Below, in pieces: positions 25,639 through 34,363 of a stretch of DNA of 64,000 bases. Position 1 is the first letter of the stretch; each line of letters opens with the position of its first letter. The position numbers and the translations under genes are program-made. The notes beneath the pieces are model-generated. The model was not told where the DNA came from and did not search any database. It was given only the letters and a program-made list of their open reading frames with translations. This stretch comes from Streptomyces sp. NBC_01214. Its GTDB lineage: Bacteria > Actinomycetota > Actinomycetes > Streptomycetales > Streptomycetaceae. The DNA lies in NCBI RefSeq assembly GCF_026340975.1, contig NZ_JAPEOS010000002.1, positions 824,501 through 888,500 on the forward strand, in the 5' to 3' direction.

Positions 25639-25734
25639 ATGTCGCACCACCACACCATGACCGCGAGCGCCGCCATTGAGCTGGCGCTGCTTGGTGTGAC
25701 CGCGCACAGCGTGGCCGACATCCTCTGTCGCTGA
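25639..25734 (+). CDS. Putative leader peptide of the peptide ABC transporter operon, 31 aa
   Basis: This short ORF reads MSHHHTMTASAAIELALLGV and ends SVADILCR. All but four of its codons end in G or C, which argues for translation. It has no ribosome site, but a good promoter places the start of the transcript at about its ATG, so it is probably leaderless. A GC-rich two-part hairpin (25775-25810) lies between it and the substrate-binding protein gene. This layout suggests a cis-acting leader peptide controlling the transporter. The Cys near the end recalls cysteine-rich leader peptides, but the resemblance is weak. Confidence 0.55.
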   Translation: MSHHHTMTASAAIELALLGVTAHSVADILCR

Positions 25735-25774
25735 CGCCTGCCCGCAAGCGCCGCGACACTTTTCGAGTTCCTTC

Positions 25775-25810
25775 GCCGCGCCCGGGCGTACGCACGCCCG
25801 CAGGCGCGGC
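25775..25810 (+). promoter_or_regulatory. Two-part hairpin in the ABC operon leader, possible attenuator
   Basis: The outer stem GCCGCGCC/GGCGCGGC and inner stem CGGGCGT/ACGCCCG are separated by a two-base bulge, with a four-base loop. It lies 40 nt after the leader ORF and about 97 nt before the binding-protein start. No T-run follows, so it could be an attenuator or an mRNA stabiliser. Confidence 0.4.
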
Positions 25811-25906
25811 TCCTTCATGCTCCGGTACCCCATCGGCACCGCTGTCGACCGCTGCCCCTCGCGTGGCCCTTCCGCCCTTCCTTCACGCCGAGAGGTCAAC
25901 ACACCC

Positions 25907-27655
25907 ATGTCTTCCGCCGGACCCGACCGTCATCTCATAGCGCGCCGTGTGGCCGCCGTCACCGTCAGCCTCGTCCTGGCCGGGGGCGCCGTGGCCTGCG
26001 GCCCCGAGGACGCTGCGGGTATGGCCGGTTCGGGCGACAAGCCGGGCGCCGCGGGCGCGCCGCAGAGCGGCGGCACCCTGACCGTCCTCAACTCCGAGCC
26101 GCAGAGCGACTTCGACCCGGCCCGGCTCTACACCTCGGGCGGCGGAAACGTTCCCTCGCTGGTCTTCCGCACGCTGACCACCCGCAACCGCGAGGACGGC
26201 GCGGCCGGCACCAAGGTCGTGCCCGACCTGGCCACCGACACCGGAAGGCCCAACGCCGACGCCACCGAGTGGACGTACACGCTCAAGGACGGGCTGAAGT
26301 ACGAGGACGGCTCCCCGATCACCAGCGCCGACATCAAGTACGGCATCGAGCGGTCCTTCGCCGCCGAACTGTCCGGCGGCGCCCCGTACCTGCGGGACTG
26401 GCTGGTCGGCGGGGAGGCGTACGAAGGCCCGTACAAGGACGGCGGCAAGGGGCTCGACTCGATCGTCGTGCCCGACCCGAAGACGATCGTCTTCAAACTC
26501 CGCAAGCCCGAGGGCGAGTTCCCCTTCGTCGCCACGCAGACCCAGTTCGCGCCCGTTCCCAAGGCCAAGGACACCGGGGTCAAGTACGAGGAGCACCCCG
26601 TCTCCTCCGGCCCGTACAAGGTCGTCAAGAACGACAACGACGGCGAGCACCTCACCCTGGAGCGCAACGAGCACTGGGACGAGAAGACCGACGAGGAGCG
26701 CAAGGCCTACCCGGACAAGATCGACGTCCGCTCCGGTCTGGACGCCGCCGTCATCAACCAGCGCCTGACCACAAGCTCCGGCCCCGACGCCGCCGCCGTC
26801 ACCACCGACACCAACCTGGGACCTGCCGAACTCGCCCAGATCGGCGACAACAAGGAGCTCGCGGGCCGCGTCGGCACCGGCCACTTCGGCTACGTCAACT
26901 ACCTGGCCTTCAACCCGAAGGTGGCCCCCTTCGACAACCCGAAGGTGCGCCAGGCCATCTCCCACGCGATCAACCGCACCAGCGTGATCAACGCCGCCGG
27001 CGGGTCCGCGCTCGCCGAACCGGCCACCACCTTCCTGCCCGAGCGCGAGGCCTTCGGCTTCACCCCGTACGACCACTTCCCGGCGGGCAAGACCGGCGAC
27101 CCGGCCAAGGCCAAGCAGCTGCTGGCGGAGGCGGGCTTCCCCGACGGCCTCACCGTCACGCTGACCCACTCCACCGCGCAGAACCGCCAGACCAGCCCCG
27201 AGGTCGCCACCGCCGTGCAGCAGGCCCTCGCCGCCGCCGGGATCACCGTCAAGCTGGAGGGCCTGGAGAACAACGCCTTCAACGAGAAGCGCTGGGACGC
27301 CCAGAACACCCCCGGCTTCTTCCTCTCCCGCTGGGGCGCCGACTGGCCGTCCGGCGCCCCCTTCCTCGCGCCGATCTTCGACGGCCGGCAGATCGTCACC
27401 AACGGCTCCAACTACAACCACGCCCAGCTCAACGACCCTGCCGTGAACGCCGAGATCGACGAGATCGCCAAGCTGACCGACCTCGCGGCGGCCGGCAAGC
27501 GCTGGGGCGCACTCGACAAGAAGATCGGTGAGCAGGCCCTGGACGTGCCGCTCTTCCACCCGGTCTACAAGCGGCTCGTCGGCAAGGACATCAAGAACGT
27601 CGTGATCAGCGACTGGACCGGCGTCCTCGACGTCTCGCAGGTCTCCGTCAAGTGA
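25907..27655 (+). CDS. Peptide-type ABC transporter substrate-binding lipoprotein
   Basis: The 582-aa product from ATG 25907 has an Arg-rich start and a lipoprotein signal with lipobox LAGGAVAC. The SBP-family-5 fold follows: GGTLTVLNSEPQSDFDPARL, the signature LKDGLKYEDGSPITSADIKYG, and the later PFDNPKVRQAISHAINR. It binds oligopeptides, dipeptides or similar ligands outside the cell. The stop codon overlaps the next gene by four bases (GTGA). Transcription probably starts before the 31-aa leader ORF. Confidence 0.93.
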   Translation: MSSAGPDRHLIARRVAAVTVSLVLAGGAVACGPEDAAGMAGSGDKPGAAGAPQSGGTLTVLNSEPQSDFDPARLYTSGGGNVPSLVFRTLTTRNREDGAAGTKVVPDLATDTGRPNADATEWTYTLKDGLKYEDGSPITSADIKYGIERSFAAELSGGAPYLRDWLVGGEAYEGPYKDGGKGLDSIVVPDPKTIVFKLRKPEGEFPFVATQTQFAPVPKAKDTGVKYEEHPVSSGPYKVVKNDNDGEHLTLERNEHWDEKTDEERKAYPDKIDVRSGLDAAVINQRLTTSSGPDAAAVTTDTNLGPAELAQIGDNKELAGRVGTGHFGYVNYLAFNPKVAPFDNPKVRQAISHAINRTSVINAAGGSALAEPATTFLPEREAFGFTPYDHFPAGKTGDPAKAKQLLAEAGFPDGLTVTLTHSTAQNRQTSPEVATAVQQALAAAGITVKLEGLENNAFNEKRWDAQNTPGFFLSRWGADWPSGAPFLAPIFDGRQIVTNGSNYNHAQLNDPAVNAEIDEIAKLTDLAAAGKRWGALDKKIGEQALDVPLFHPVYKRLVGKDIKNVVISDWTGVLDVSQVSVK

Positions 27656-28650
27656 GCGTCGCCCTCAAGCAGTCGGCGGCGCAGCAGTCGGCGCCCGCGC
27701 CCGGGGCCCCCGCCCCGGGCGCGGGCACCGCGCGCCAGGTCTGGCGGCGCCTGCGCCGCCGGCCCGCGGCCCTCGCGGCCGCCGGGGTCATCGCCCTGCT
27801 CGTCCTCCTCGCCCTCGCCGCACCACTGGTCGCCCAGCTCACCGGCCAGGACCCGAACGCGTACCACGACGACCTCGTGGACTCCGCGCGCGGCGGGGTA
27901 CCGCTCGGCTCCTTCGGCGGGATCTCCGCCGACCACTGGCTCGGCGTCGAGCCGGGCACCGGCCGCGACCTGCTGACCCGGCTGCTGTACGGGGGGCGGA
28001 TCTCGCTGCTCGTCGCCCTCGGCGCCGTCGTCGTGCAAACGCTCGTCGGTGTCTGCGTCGGACTCGCCGCCGCGCTCGGCGGCCGGTTCGCGGGCCAGCT
28101 CATCGGCCGGTTCACCGACGTGATGATCGCGCTGCCGATGCTGGTGATCGGCATCGCCCTCACCGCCGTCGTCCCGCCCGACTTCCCGCGCCCGCTGCTG
28201 CTGATCCTCATCATCGGACTGCTCGACTGGGGCGGCACCGCCCGGATGGTCCGCGCCCAGGCCCTCGCCCTGCGCGGCCTCGACTTCGTCGACGCCGCCC
28301 GCCTCTCGGGCCGGGGCACGTTCGGCATCGCCCGCCGCGAACTGCTGCCCTCGCTGGCCGCGCCCGTCATCACCTACGCAGCGATCAAGGTGCCCACCGC
28401 CATCGTGGCCGAGGCCTCGCTGTCCTTCCTCGGCGTCGGCGTCAAACCGCCCACGCCCTCCTGGGGGCAGATGCTCTCCAGCGCGCAGACCTGGTTCCGC
28501 GCCGACCCGGCCTACGTCCTGCTCCCCGCCGGGCTGCTCTTCGTCACCGTGCTCGCCTCCACCGTGCTGGGCGACGCCGTCCGCACGGCCCTCGACCCGC
28601 GCGAAGGCTCCCGCCTGCGGGTCGGCACCAGAAAGGAGCGCACGGCGTGA
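27652..28650 (+). CDS. ABC transporter permease (DppC/OppC type)
   Basis: The 332-aa protein has a Pro/Ala-rich N-terminus, a first membrane helix and the N-terminal DppC domain. Five further helices follow with the EAA-loop segment DFVDAARLSGRGTFGIARRE, which contacts the ATPase. SFLGVGVKPPTPSWGQML is the OppC/DppC signature. The start is GTG 27652, overlapping the binding-protein stop. In this operon the C-type permease precedes the B-type, the reverse of the usual dppBC order. Confidence 0.93.
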   Translation: MSVALKQSAAQQSAPAPGAPAPGAGTARQVWRRLRRRPAALAAAGVIALLVLLALAAPLVAQLTGQDPNAYHDDLVDSARGGVPLGSFGGISADHWLGVEPGTGRDLLTRLLYGGRISLLVALGAVVVQTLVGVCVGLAAALGGRFAGQLIGRFTDVMIALPMLVIGIALTAVVPPDFPRPLLLILIIGLLDWGGTARMVRAQALALRGLDFVDAARLSGRGTFGIARRELLPSLAAPVITYAAIKVPTAIVAEASLSFLGVGVKPPTPSWGQMLSSAQTWFRADPAYVLLPAGLLFVTVLASTVLGDAVRTALDPREGSRLRVGTRKERTA

Positions 28651-29639
28651 CCCGCTTCGTGCTCAAACGGACCGGCGGCGCACTGCTCGTGCTGCTCACC
28701 CTGTCCGTGATCGTCTACGCCCTCTTCTACCTCGCCCCCGGCGACCCGGCGCGCCTGGCCTGCGGAGAGCGCTGCAACCCGGCGCAGATCGCCCAGGTCC
28801 GCGAACAGCTCGGGCTGAACGAGTCCGCCCCCACCCAGTACCTGCACTTCCTCCAGGGACTGCTGGCCGGCCGGGACTACTCCGGCGGCGCCGGGCTCAT
28901 CCTGCACTGCGACGCGCCCTGCCTGGGCTTCTCGTACCAGAACGACCAGCAGGTCACCGGGCTGATCCTGGACCGGCTGCCCGCCACCTTGTCCCTGGCC
29001 CTGGGCGCGCTGGCGATCTGGCTGGTGGTCGGCGTCGGCACCGGACTGCTGTCCGCGCTGCGCCGCGGCGGGATCACCGAGCGGGCCCTGACCGTCCTGA
29101 CCCTCGCCGGGACCGGCACCCCCGTCTTCATCCTCGGGCTGCTGCTGCTCATGACCGTCTGCGCCTACCTCCAGTGGCTGCCGTTCCCGACGTACGTGCC
29201 GCTGACCGAGGACCCCGAGCAGTGGGCCTGGAACCTGCTCCTGCCGTGGGTGACCCTCGGCTTCTTCGAGAGCGCCAAGTACGCCCGCCTCACGCGCAGT
29301 TCGACCCTGGAGACGCTCGCCGAGGACCACATCCGGACCTTCCGCGCCTACGGGGTGGGGGAGCGGGCCGTGGTCACGCGGCACGCGCTGCGCGGCGCCG
29401 TGGCCCCCGTGATCGCGCTCAGCGCCGTGGACTTCGGCACGATGATCGGCGGCGCGGTGCTGACGGAGTCGCTGTTCGGGATCCCCGGCCTCGGCAAGAC
29501 CCTCATCGACGGCGTACGGGTCGTGGACCTGCCCGTCGTCGTCGGCGTCGTCCTCGCGATCGGCACGGCCGTGGTCCTCGCGGGCGCGATCGCCGACCTG
29601 CTGTACGCCGCCGCGGACCGAAGGGTGACCCTCGCATGA
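28647..29639 (+). CDS. ABC transporter permease (DppB/OppB type)
   Basis: The 330-aa product has FVLKRTGGALLVLLTLSVIV as first helix, then APGDPARLACG, the DppB large loop containing two close Cys pairs (CGERC; CDAPC), and the EAA-like segment DHIRTFRAYGVGERAVVTRH. The final part has GGAVLTESLFGIPGLGKTL, the OppB signature. The start is GTG 28647, overlapping the previous gene by four bases, and the stop overlaps the ATPase start (ATGA). The four extracytoplasmic Cys are more than usual for the family and may form disulfides. Confidence 0.93.
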   Translation: MTRFVLKRTGGALLVLLTLSVIVYALFYLAPGDPARLACGERCNPAQIAQVREQLGLNESAPTQYLHFLQGLLAGRDYSGGAGLILHCDAPCLGFSYQNDQQVTGLILDRLPATLSLALGALAIWLVVGVGTGLLSALRRGGITERALTVLTLAGTGTPVFILGLLLLMTVCAYLQWLPFPTYVPLTEDPEQWAWNLLLPWVTLGFFESAKYARLTRSSTLETLAEDHIRTFRAYGVGERAVVTRHALRGAVAPVIALSAVDFGTMIGGAVLTESLFGIPGLGKTLIDGVRVVDLPVVVGVVLAIGTAVVLAGAIADLLYAAADRRVTLA

Positions 29640-31348
29640 CGCACTCACTGGTGGAGGTCACCGACCTCGTCGTCGACTTCCCGGTCGGCGGGGCGGGGGA
29701 GCACGTACGGGCCGTGGCCGGGGTCTCCTTCACCCTGGAGGCGGGCCGGGCCCTGGGCGTCGTGGGCGAGTCGGGCAGCGGCAAGTCCACCGTCGCCGCG
29801 GCCCTGCTGGGGCTGCACCGCGGTACGGGCGCCCGCCTCGGCGGCACCGTCCGGGTCGGCGGCACGGACGTGGCCACGGCCTCGGCGGCCGAACTGCGCC
29901 GGTTGCGCGGCGGGACCGCCGCCATGGTCTTCCAGGACCCGCTGAGCTCCCTGGACCCGTACTACGCCATCGGCGACCAGATCGCCGAGGTCCACCGGAT
30001 CCACGCGGACGTCTCCCGGCGGGCCGCCCGGGCCCGCGCCGTCGAGGTGCTCGACCGGGTGGGCATCCCGGACGCGGTACGCCGCTCCCGCGCGCGGCCG
30101 CACGAGTTCAGCGGCGGCATGCGGCAACGGGCCCTCATCGCCATGGCGTTGGCGTGCGAGCCGCAGCTGCTGATCGCCGACGAGCCGACCACCGCGCTGG
30201 ACGTCACCGTCCAGGCCCAGATCCTCGACCTGCTGCACGGGCTGCGCGAGGAGCGCGGGCTCGGGCTGCTGCTGGTCACCCACGACGTGGGGGTGGCGGC
30301 GGAGAGCGTGGACGAGGTGCTGGTCATGCGGGGTGGCTACGCCGTCGAGCGGGGTCCGGTGGCTTCGGTGCTGGCCGCACCGGCAGAGCCGTACACGCGT
30401 GCGCTGCTGGCCGCCGTACCGAGGCTGGACGCGCCGCGCCGTTCCCGGGGCTCCGCCCCGGACCCCGCGCCTCAAACGCCGGCGGGGCTGGAAGGGTCCC
30501 CGGCGGGGCTGGGAGTGACGCCGGCGGGGCTGGATGGGGGGTCGGAATTGGCGGAGGGGCCGCCCGTCGTCGAGGCTTTCTCTCTGCGGCGGGAGTTCGG
30601 GCGGGGTCGGCGCAAGGTCGCCGCCGTCGCCGGGGTGTCCCTCGCCGTGCACGCCGGGGAGACCCTCGGGATCGTCGGCGAGAGCGGCTCCGGCAAGAGC
30701 ACGCTCGGGCGGATGCTCGTCGGACTGCTGGAGCCCGGCTCCGGGCAGGTGCGCCGGGACGGCGTCCCGGTCACCGGCATCGCGAGCGGGGTGCAGATGG
30801 TCTTCCAGGACCCGGTGTCCTCCCTCAACCCGCGCCGTTCCGTCGGCGAGTCCATCGCCGACCCGCTGCGCGCGGCCGGGGAGCGGGACGGGGCGGTCGT
30901 CCGGGCCCGGGTGGAGGAGCTGCTGCAACGCGTCGGGCTGGAGGCCGAGCACTACGACCGCTACCCGCACGAGTTCAGCGGCGGCCAGCGCCAGCGGGTG
31001 GGCATCGCGCGGGCGCTCGCGCCCCGGCCCCGGCTGATCGTCTGCGACGAGCCGGTCTCCGCCCTCGACGTGACCACCCAGGCGCAGGTCACCGCCCTGT
31101 TGGCGGAGCTCCAGCGGGAGCTGGGCATCGCGCTGGTCTTCATCGCGCACGACCTGGCGGTGGTCCGGCAGGTCAGCGACCGGGTGGCCGTCATGCGGGC
31201 CGGGGAGATCGTCGAGGAGGGTCCGGTGGACGAGGTCTACGACCGCCCGGCCCACCCCTACACCCGGCAGCTGCTGGCCGCCGTACCGGCCCTGGACCCC
31301 GCGCTGGCGGCCGGCCGCCGCAGAACGCGGCAGGAGGTCTTCGCGTAG
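29636..31348 (+). CDS. Fused peptide ABC transporter ATPase (DppD-DppF type)
   Basis: The 570-aa protein contains two complete nucleotide-binding domains. The first has Walker A GESGSGKST, the signature FSGGMRQRALIAMAL and LLIADEPTTALDVT. The second has GESGSGKST again, FSGGQRQRVGIARAL and LIVCDEPVSALDVT. They correspond to separate OppD and OppF subunits in many bacteria. The linker (about residues 265-305) is encoded by a repeated CCGGCGGGGCTGG sequence. ATG 29636 overlaps the permease stop. The frame is open further upstream, but that part is only the shadow of the permease gene. Confidence 0.94.
   Translation: MTHSLVEVTDLVVDFPVGGAGEHVRAVAGVSFTLEAGRALGVVGESGSGKSTVAAALLGLHRGTGARLGGTVRVGGTDVATASAAELRRLRGGTAAMVFQDPLSSLDPYYAIGDQIAEVHRIHADVSRRAARARAVEVLDRVGIPDAVRRSRARPHEFSGGMRQRALIAMALACEPQLLIADEPTTALDVTVQAQILDLLHGLREERGLGLLLVTHDVGVAAESVDEVLVMRGGYAVERGPVASVLAAPAEPYTRALLAAVPRLDAPRRSRGSAPDPAPQTPAGLEGSPAGLGVTPAGLDGGSELAEGPPVVEAFSLRREFGRGRRKVAAVAGVSLAVHAGETLGIVGESGSGKSTLGRMLVGLLEPGSGQVRRDGVPVTGIASGVQMVFQDPVSSLNPRRSVGESIADPLRAAGERDGAVVRARVEELLQRVGLEAEHYDRYPHEFSGGQRQRVGIARALAPRPRLIVCDEPVSALDVTTQAQVTALLAELQRELGIALVFIAHDLAVVRQVSDRVAVMRAGEIVEEGPVDEVYDRPAHPYTRQLLAAVPALDPALAAGRRRTRQEVFA
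30471..30534 (+). repeat. Three copies of CGCCGGCGGGGCTGG inside the ATPase linker
   Basis: Copies at about 30477, 30499 and 30519 encode PAGLxG repeats. The preceding CTCAAACG makes it resemble a repeat that I know as abundant between Streptomyces genes. The same family occurs at 33279-33357. Confidence 0.75.
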
Positions 31349-31509
31349 TCGGGTGCCGGGTGCCCGGTGCCGGGTGGCGGGTGCTGGGCGGCGGCGGTCC
31401 CGGGAACGGTCCGGGGAGCGGTCCCGTCCGGGCCGGTTCCGAGGCTGTACTTCTAGCGTGCTCGAACGCGAACCGTACGGGAAAGTTACGACTCTTCACC
31501 CCTTCCGGT

Positions 31510-31537
31510 GGCGCGACGGACAACCGTCCGTCGCGCC
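31510..31537 (+). terminator. Hairpin between the ABC operon and the glycosyltransferase gene
   Basis: A 12-bp perfect stem (GGCGCGACGGAC / GTCCGTCGCGCC) with an AACC loop lies 162 nt after the ATPase stop and 76 nt before the next gene. It has no T-run. It marks the likely boundary between the ABC operon and the polysaccharide cluster. Confidence 0.45.
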
Positions 31538-31612
31538 TTCGGCATATCCGCTTGAGTTCTCCCGCAGCGGGTCGCCCGACCGAACGGCGACCGCCTGAAC
31601 GGGAGATCGGGG

Positions 31613-33241
31613 GTGCGACTCGTGCGGATCGGACTGCTCACCGAAGGTGGTTATCCGTATGCGACGGGAGAGGCGAGGCTGTGGTGCGACCGGCTCGTGC
31701 GCGGTCTCCCGCAGCACGAGTTCGAGATCTACGCACTGAGCCGCAGCGCCGAGCAGGAACGCGCCCGGGTGCCACTGCCCGAGCACGTCACCCGGGTCCG
31801 GACGGCCCCCCTGTGGGCCCCCGCCGACGACGGGCGGACCTACTCCCGGCGGGAGCGCCGACGGTTCGTGGACTGCTTCGAGGAGCTGGTCCACGGGATC
31901 TGCGCCGGTGCGGAGCAGCCCTTCGCGACCGGGCTGTACGGGCTCGCCGGACTCGCCCGCGAACAGGGCGGGATGTACGCGGCCCTGCGCTCCGAGTCCG
32001 CGGTGCGGGCCCTGGAGTCCGCCTGCCGGGCGCCGGGCGCCGCGCGCACCGTACAGGCCGTGCAGGTGGCCGACCTGCTGGAGTTCGTGGACGAACTGGA
32101 GGTCATGCTACGGCCGTTGTCCCTGGACTGGTACGGGGAGGACGCCCGGGCCGGGGGCGGTCTCGGCGACGTCGACATCTGCCACGCGGCCGCGGGCGGC
32201 GCGGCCGCGCTCCCCGGACTCCTGGCCAAACGCTTCTTCGGGGTCCCGCTGCTGGTCACCGAGTACGGGGTCCAGCTCCGGGCCCACTACCTGGCCCAGC
32301 TCGGCACCCGCGGCGAGCCGGAGACCCGCCCCGCCGTACGGGCCCTGCTCGCGGCCTTCCAGCTACGGCTGGCCACCGAGATCTACGCCCGGGCCGACTT
32401 CCTGACCCCCGGGAACGCGCACGCCCGGCGCTGGCAGGAGCGGTGCGGGGCCACCCGGGAACGCCTGCGGACCGTCTACCCCGGGATGGAGGCGGACCGA
32501 TTCGCCACCGTCGGCGAGGCCGCCGACCACGGGGACCCCGACACCCTGGTGTGGGTCGGCCGGATGGAGCCCGCCAAGGACCTCATCGCCCTGCTGCACG
32601 CCTTCGCCGAGGTCCGCCGCGCCGCGCCCGGCACCCGGCTGCGGATCTTCGCCACGGCCACGGTCCCCGGCTACCTCGCCGACTGCCGTTCCCTGGCCGC
32701 CCAGCTCTTCCCCGACGAGGCCGCCGACTCGGTCACCGTCGGGGAGAACCCGGTCACCTTCGAGGAGATCGGCGGACCCGAAGTCCCCACCGCGGCCGAG
32801 GCGTACGGCGCCGGGCGCGTCGTCGTCCTGTCCTCCGTGATCGAGGGCTTCCCGGTCACCCTCGCCGAGGCGATGCTCTGCGGGCGCGCCACCGTCTCCA
32901 CCGACGTGGGCGCGGTCCGCGAGGTCATCGGGGGCACCGGGCTCGTCGTCCCGCCGCGCAATCCGCGGGCGCTCGCCGAAGCCTGCCTGTCCCTGCTGCA
33001 GGACCCCGAGCGGGCGCAGCGGCTCGGCGCCGCCGCCCGGGCGCGGGCCCTGGAGCTCTTCACCGTCGAGCAGAACGTGGCCGCCTTCCAGGAGATCTAC
33101 CTGCGGATGCTGGCCAAGGGCTCCGTGCGGCCGGACGGCGAGGTCCCCTTCGCCCGGCCCCCGGAGGCCCGGGTGCCCGGCCACTGGACCAGCCCGACCT
33201 GGGCTCCCGCCCCGGAACCGTCCCCGGAGGCCGCCGTATGA
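31613..33241 (+). CDS. GT4 glycosyltransferase with DUF3492 domain (PelF-like)
   Basis: The 542-aa product begins RIGLLTEGGYPYATGEARLW, the DUF3492 signature of PelF-type transferases. The C-terminal half is a GT-B domain: LVWVGRMEPAKDLIALLHAF, FPVTLAEAMLCGRATVSTDVG (E-x7-E region), then GLVVPPRNPRALAEA. PelF is the cytosolic polymerase of Pel, an N-acetylgalactosamine-rich exopolysaccharide. By analogy this protein polymerises a UDP-amino sugar. GTG 31613 has GGGAGATCGGGG upstream. Its stop overlaps the next gene by four bases (ATGA). It is the first gene of a four-gene run with membrane, epimerase and spherulin-4 proteins. Confidence 0.88.
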   Translation: MRLVRIGLLTEGGYPYATGEARLWCDRLVRGLPQHEFEIYALSRSAEQERARVPLPEHVTRVRTAPLWAPADDGRTYSRRERRRFVDCFEELVHGICAGAEQPFATGLYGLAGLAREQGGMYAALRSESAVRALESACRAPGAARTVQAVQVADLLEFVDELEVMLRPLSLDWYGEDARAGGGLGDVDICHAAAGGAAALPGLLAKRFFGVPLLVTEYGVQLRAHYLAQLGTRGEPETRPAVRALLAAFQLRLATEIYARADFLTPGNAHARRWQERCGATRERLRTVYPGMEADRFATVGEAADHGDPDTLVWVGRMEPAKDLIALLHAFAEVRRAAPGTRLRIFATATVPGYLADCRSLAAQLFPDEAADSVTVGENPVTFEEIGGPEVPTAAEAYGAGRVVVLSSVIEGFPVTLAEAMLCGRATVSTDVGAVREVIGGTGLVVPPRNPRALAEACLSLLQDPERAQRLGAAARARALELFTVEQNVAAFQEIYLRMLAKGSVRPDGEVPFARPPEARVPGHWTSPTWAPAPEPSPEAAV

Positions 33242-34224
33242 CCACCGCCGACCCCCGCATCACCACTCCGCCAGCACCTTCAGCCCTGCCAAATTCAGCC
33301 CCGCCGGCGTTACCCTCAAACGCCGGCAAGGCTGGAATTGCCCCCGGCGGGGCTGAACCGGCCGCGCCGCCGGCTCGGCGGCGGGCCGGCGGGGACCCCG
33401 TCAAGGCCCTGCTGCACCGGCACCGAGAGCTGTGCGAGCGCGCCGTGGACCCGCTGGAGATCGCCGCCGGGCTGGAAGCCCACGGCATCACCGACCGCAC
33501 CGCCGCACGGTTCCGGCACCGGGACGTCTTCTCGCTCGCCGAGGAGCTGTACGCGCGCAGCCCCCACGAGGAGGTCACCGCCGCCGCGCCCGCCCCGGTC
33601 CCGGCCGGCCCCGCTGCGTTCCGCGGCTTCGGCTACGCGCTGCTGCCCGCCGCCCTCGCCTGCGCCGCGGCCGCCGCCGGGCAGGCGTGGGCCGGGGCCG
33701 CCGCCGTGGTCGCCGTCGCCACCGCCCTGGTGTGGCCGGGGCGGGCGGCCGGGGGCCGGTTCCCCTACGTGGCGCACGCATTGGCCGCGGCCGTCGCCGG
33801 ATGGGCCGTGTACCGGCACGGCGCCGCCCTCGCCGTCGGTCTCGCGCTGGCCGTCGTCCCCGGGCACCTGGTCGCCGTCGCCTTCGCCGCCGGGGCGCGG
33901 TCCCGGCTCGACGGGAGCCGGGCCCTGGAGGACTTCGCCGACCGGGTGCGTCCGCTGTTGCTGGCGGCCGTCGCCCTGTTCACCGGGGCCGCCGCCGCGG
34001 CCGCCGTGCTCGCCGGAACGCCGCTCCCGGTGGCCGTGCCCCTCGCCCTGCTGCTCTTCCTGACCCGGCTCCTGCTGCGGCACGGAGCCCACCGCGCGCC
34101 CGTCGGCGCGGCCCTCGCCCTCGCGCTGGTCCCCGTTCCGGCGGCGCTCCTCGCCGCCGCGGCCGGACTCCTCGTACACGCCGTGCTCGCCCTGGCCCGC
34201 GCCTGCGCGCATGCGCGGCCCTGA
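33238..34224 (+). CDS. Polytopic membrane protein of the Pel-like cluster
   Basis: The 328-aa product has a Pro/Ala-rich N-terminus encoded partly by a Streptomyces repeat (33279-33357). A soluble segment follows (DPVKALLHRHRELCERAVDP, then AHGITDRTAARFRHRDVFSL), and then seven to nine Ala/Val/Leu-rich membrane helices. I do not recognise a family. It is too short for the 12-helix PelG transporter but occupies the place where a membrane partner of PelF is expected, and it may correspond functionally to PelE, PelD or PelG. ATG 33238 overlaps the glycosyltransferase stop. The frame is open far upstream, but that is coincidental. Confidence 0.78.
   Translation: MTTADPRITTPPAPSALPNSAPPALPSNAGKAGIAPGGAEPAAPPARRRAGGDPVKALLHRHRELCERAVDPLEIAAGLEAHGITDRTAARFRHRDVFSLAEELYARSPHEEVTAAAPAPVPAGPAAFRGFGYALLPAALACAAAAAGQAWAGAAAVVAVATALVWPGRAAGGRFPYVAHALAAAVAGWAVYRHGAALAVGLALAVVPGHLVAVAFAAGARSRLDGSRALEDFADRVRPLLLAAVALFTGAAAAAAVLAGTPLPVAVPLALLLFLTRLLLRHGAHRAPVGAALALALVPVPAALLAAAAGLLVHAVLALARACAHARP
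33279..33357 (+). repeat. Interspersed Streptomyces-type repeat in the membrane protein N-terminus
   Basis: TTCAGCCCTGCC, TTCAGCCCCGCCGGCG, then CAAACGCCGGCAAGGCTGG and CCCCGGCGGGGCTGAA form inverted and direct copies of one unit. RNA could fold into two hairpins. It is the same unit as at 30471-30534. Here it encodes Pro/Ala-rich residues 15-40. Confidence 0.75.
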
Positions 34225-34324
34225 CGTCCCCGGGACGTCCCCAGACCTTCGGAGCCGACGCCGAAGCGCTCTACCCGTACCCCGCCCCACCCATCCGTCC
34301 ATCCGTCCGCAAGGAGACACAGAC

Positions 34325-34363
34325 ATGACCGGCCAGCCAACCAACCAAGGGGTCACGCGATGA
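34325..34363 (+). CDS. Twelve-codon mini ORF coupled to the epimerase gene
   Basis: ATG 34325 follows a strong AAGGAGA site and encodes MTGQPTNQGVTR. Its TGA overlaps the epimerase ATG (ATGA at 34360-34363). It may serve only to bring ribosomes to the epimerase start, or be accidental. The better ribosome site belongs to this mini ORF, and the epimerase itself has AAGGGG eight bases before its start. Confidence 0.4.
   Translation: MTGQPTNQGVTR

Noticed and set aside
30154..34224. Apparent giant ORF joining the ABC ATPase, glycosyltransferase and membrane protein regions
   Set aside because: Only the last part from 33238 is real. The upstream part is out of frame with the conserved ATPase and PelF-like proteins and is low in recognisable motifs.
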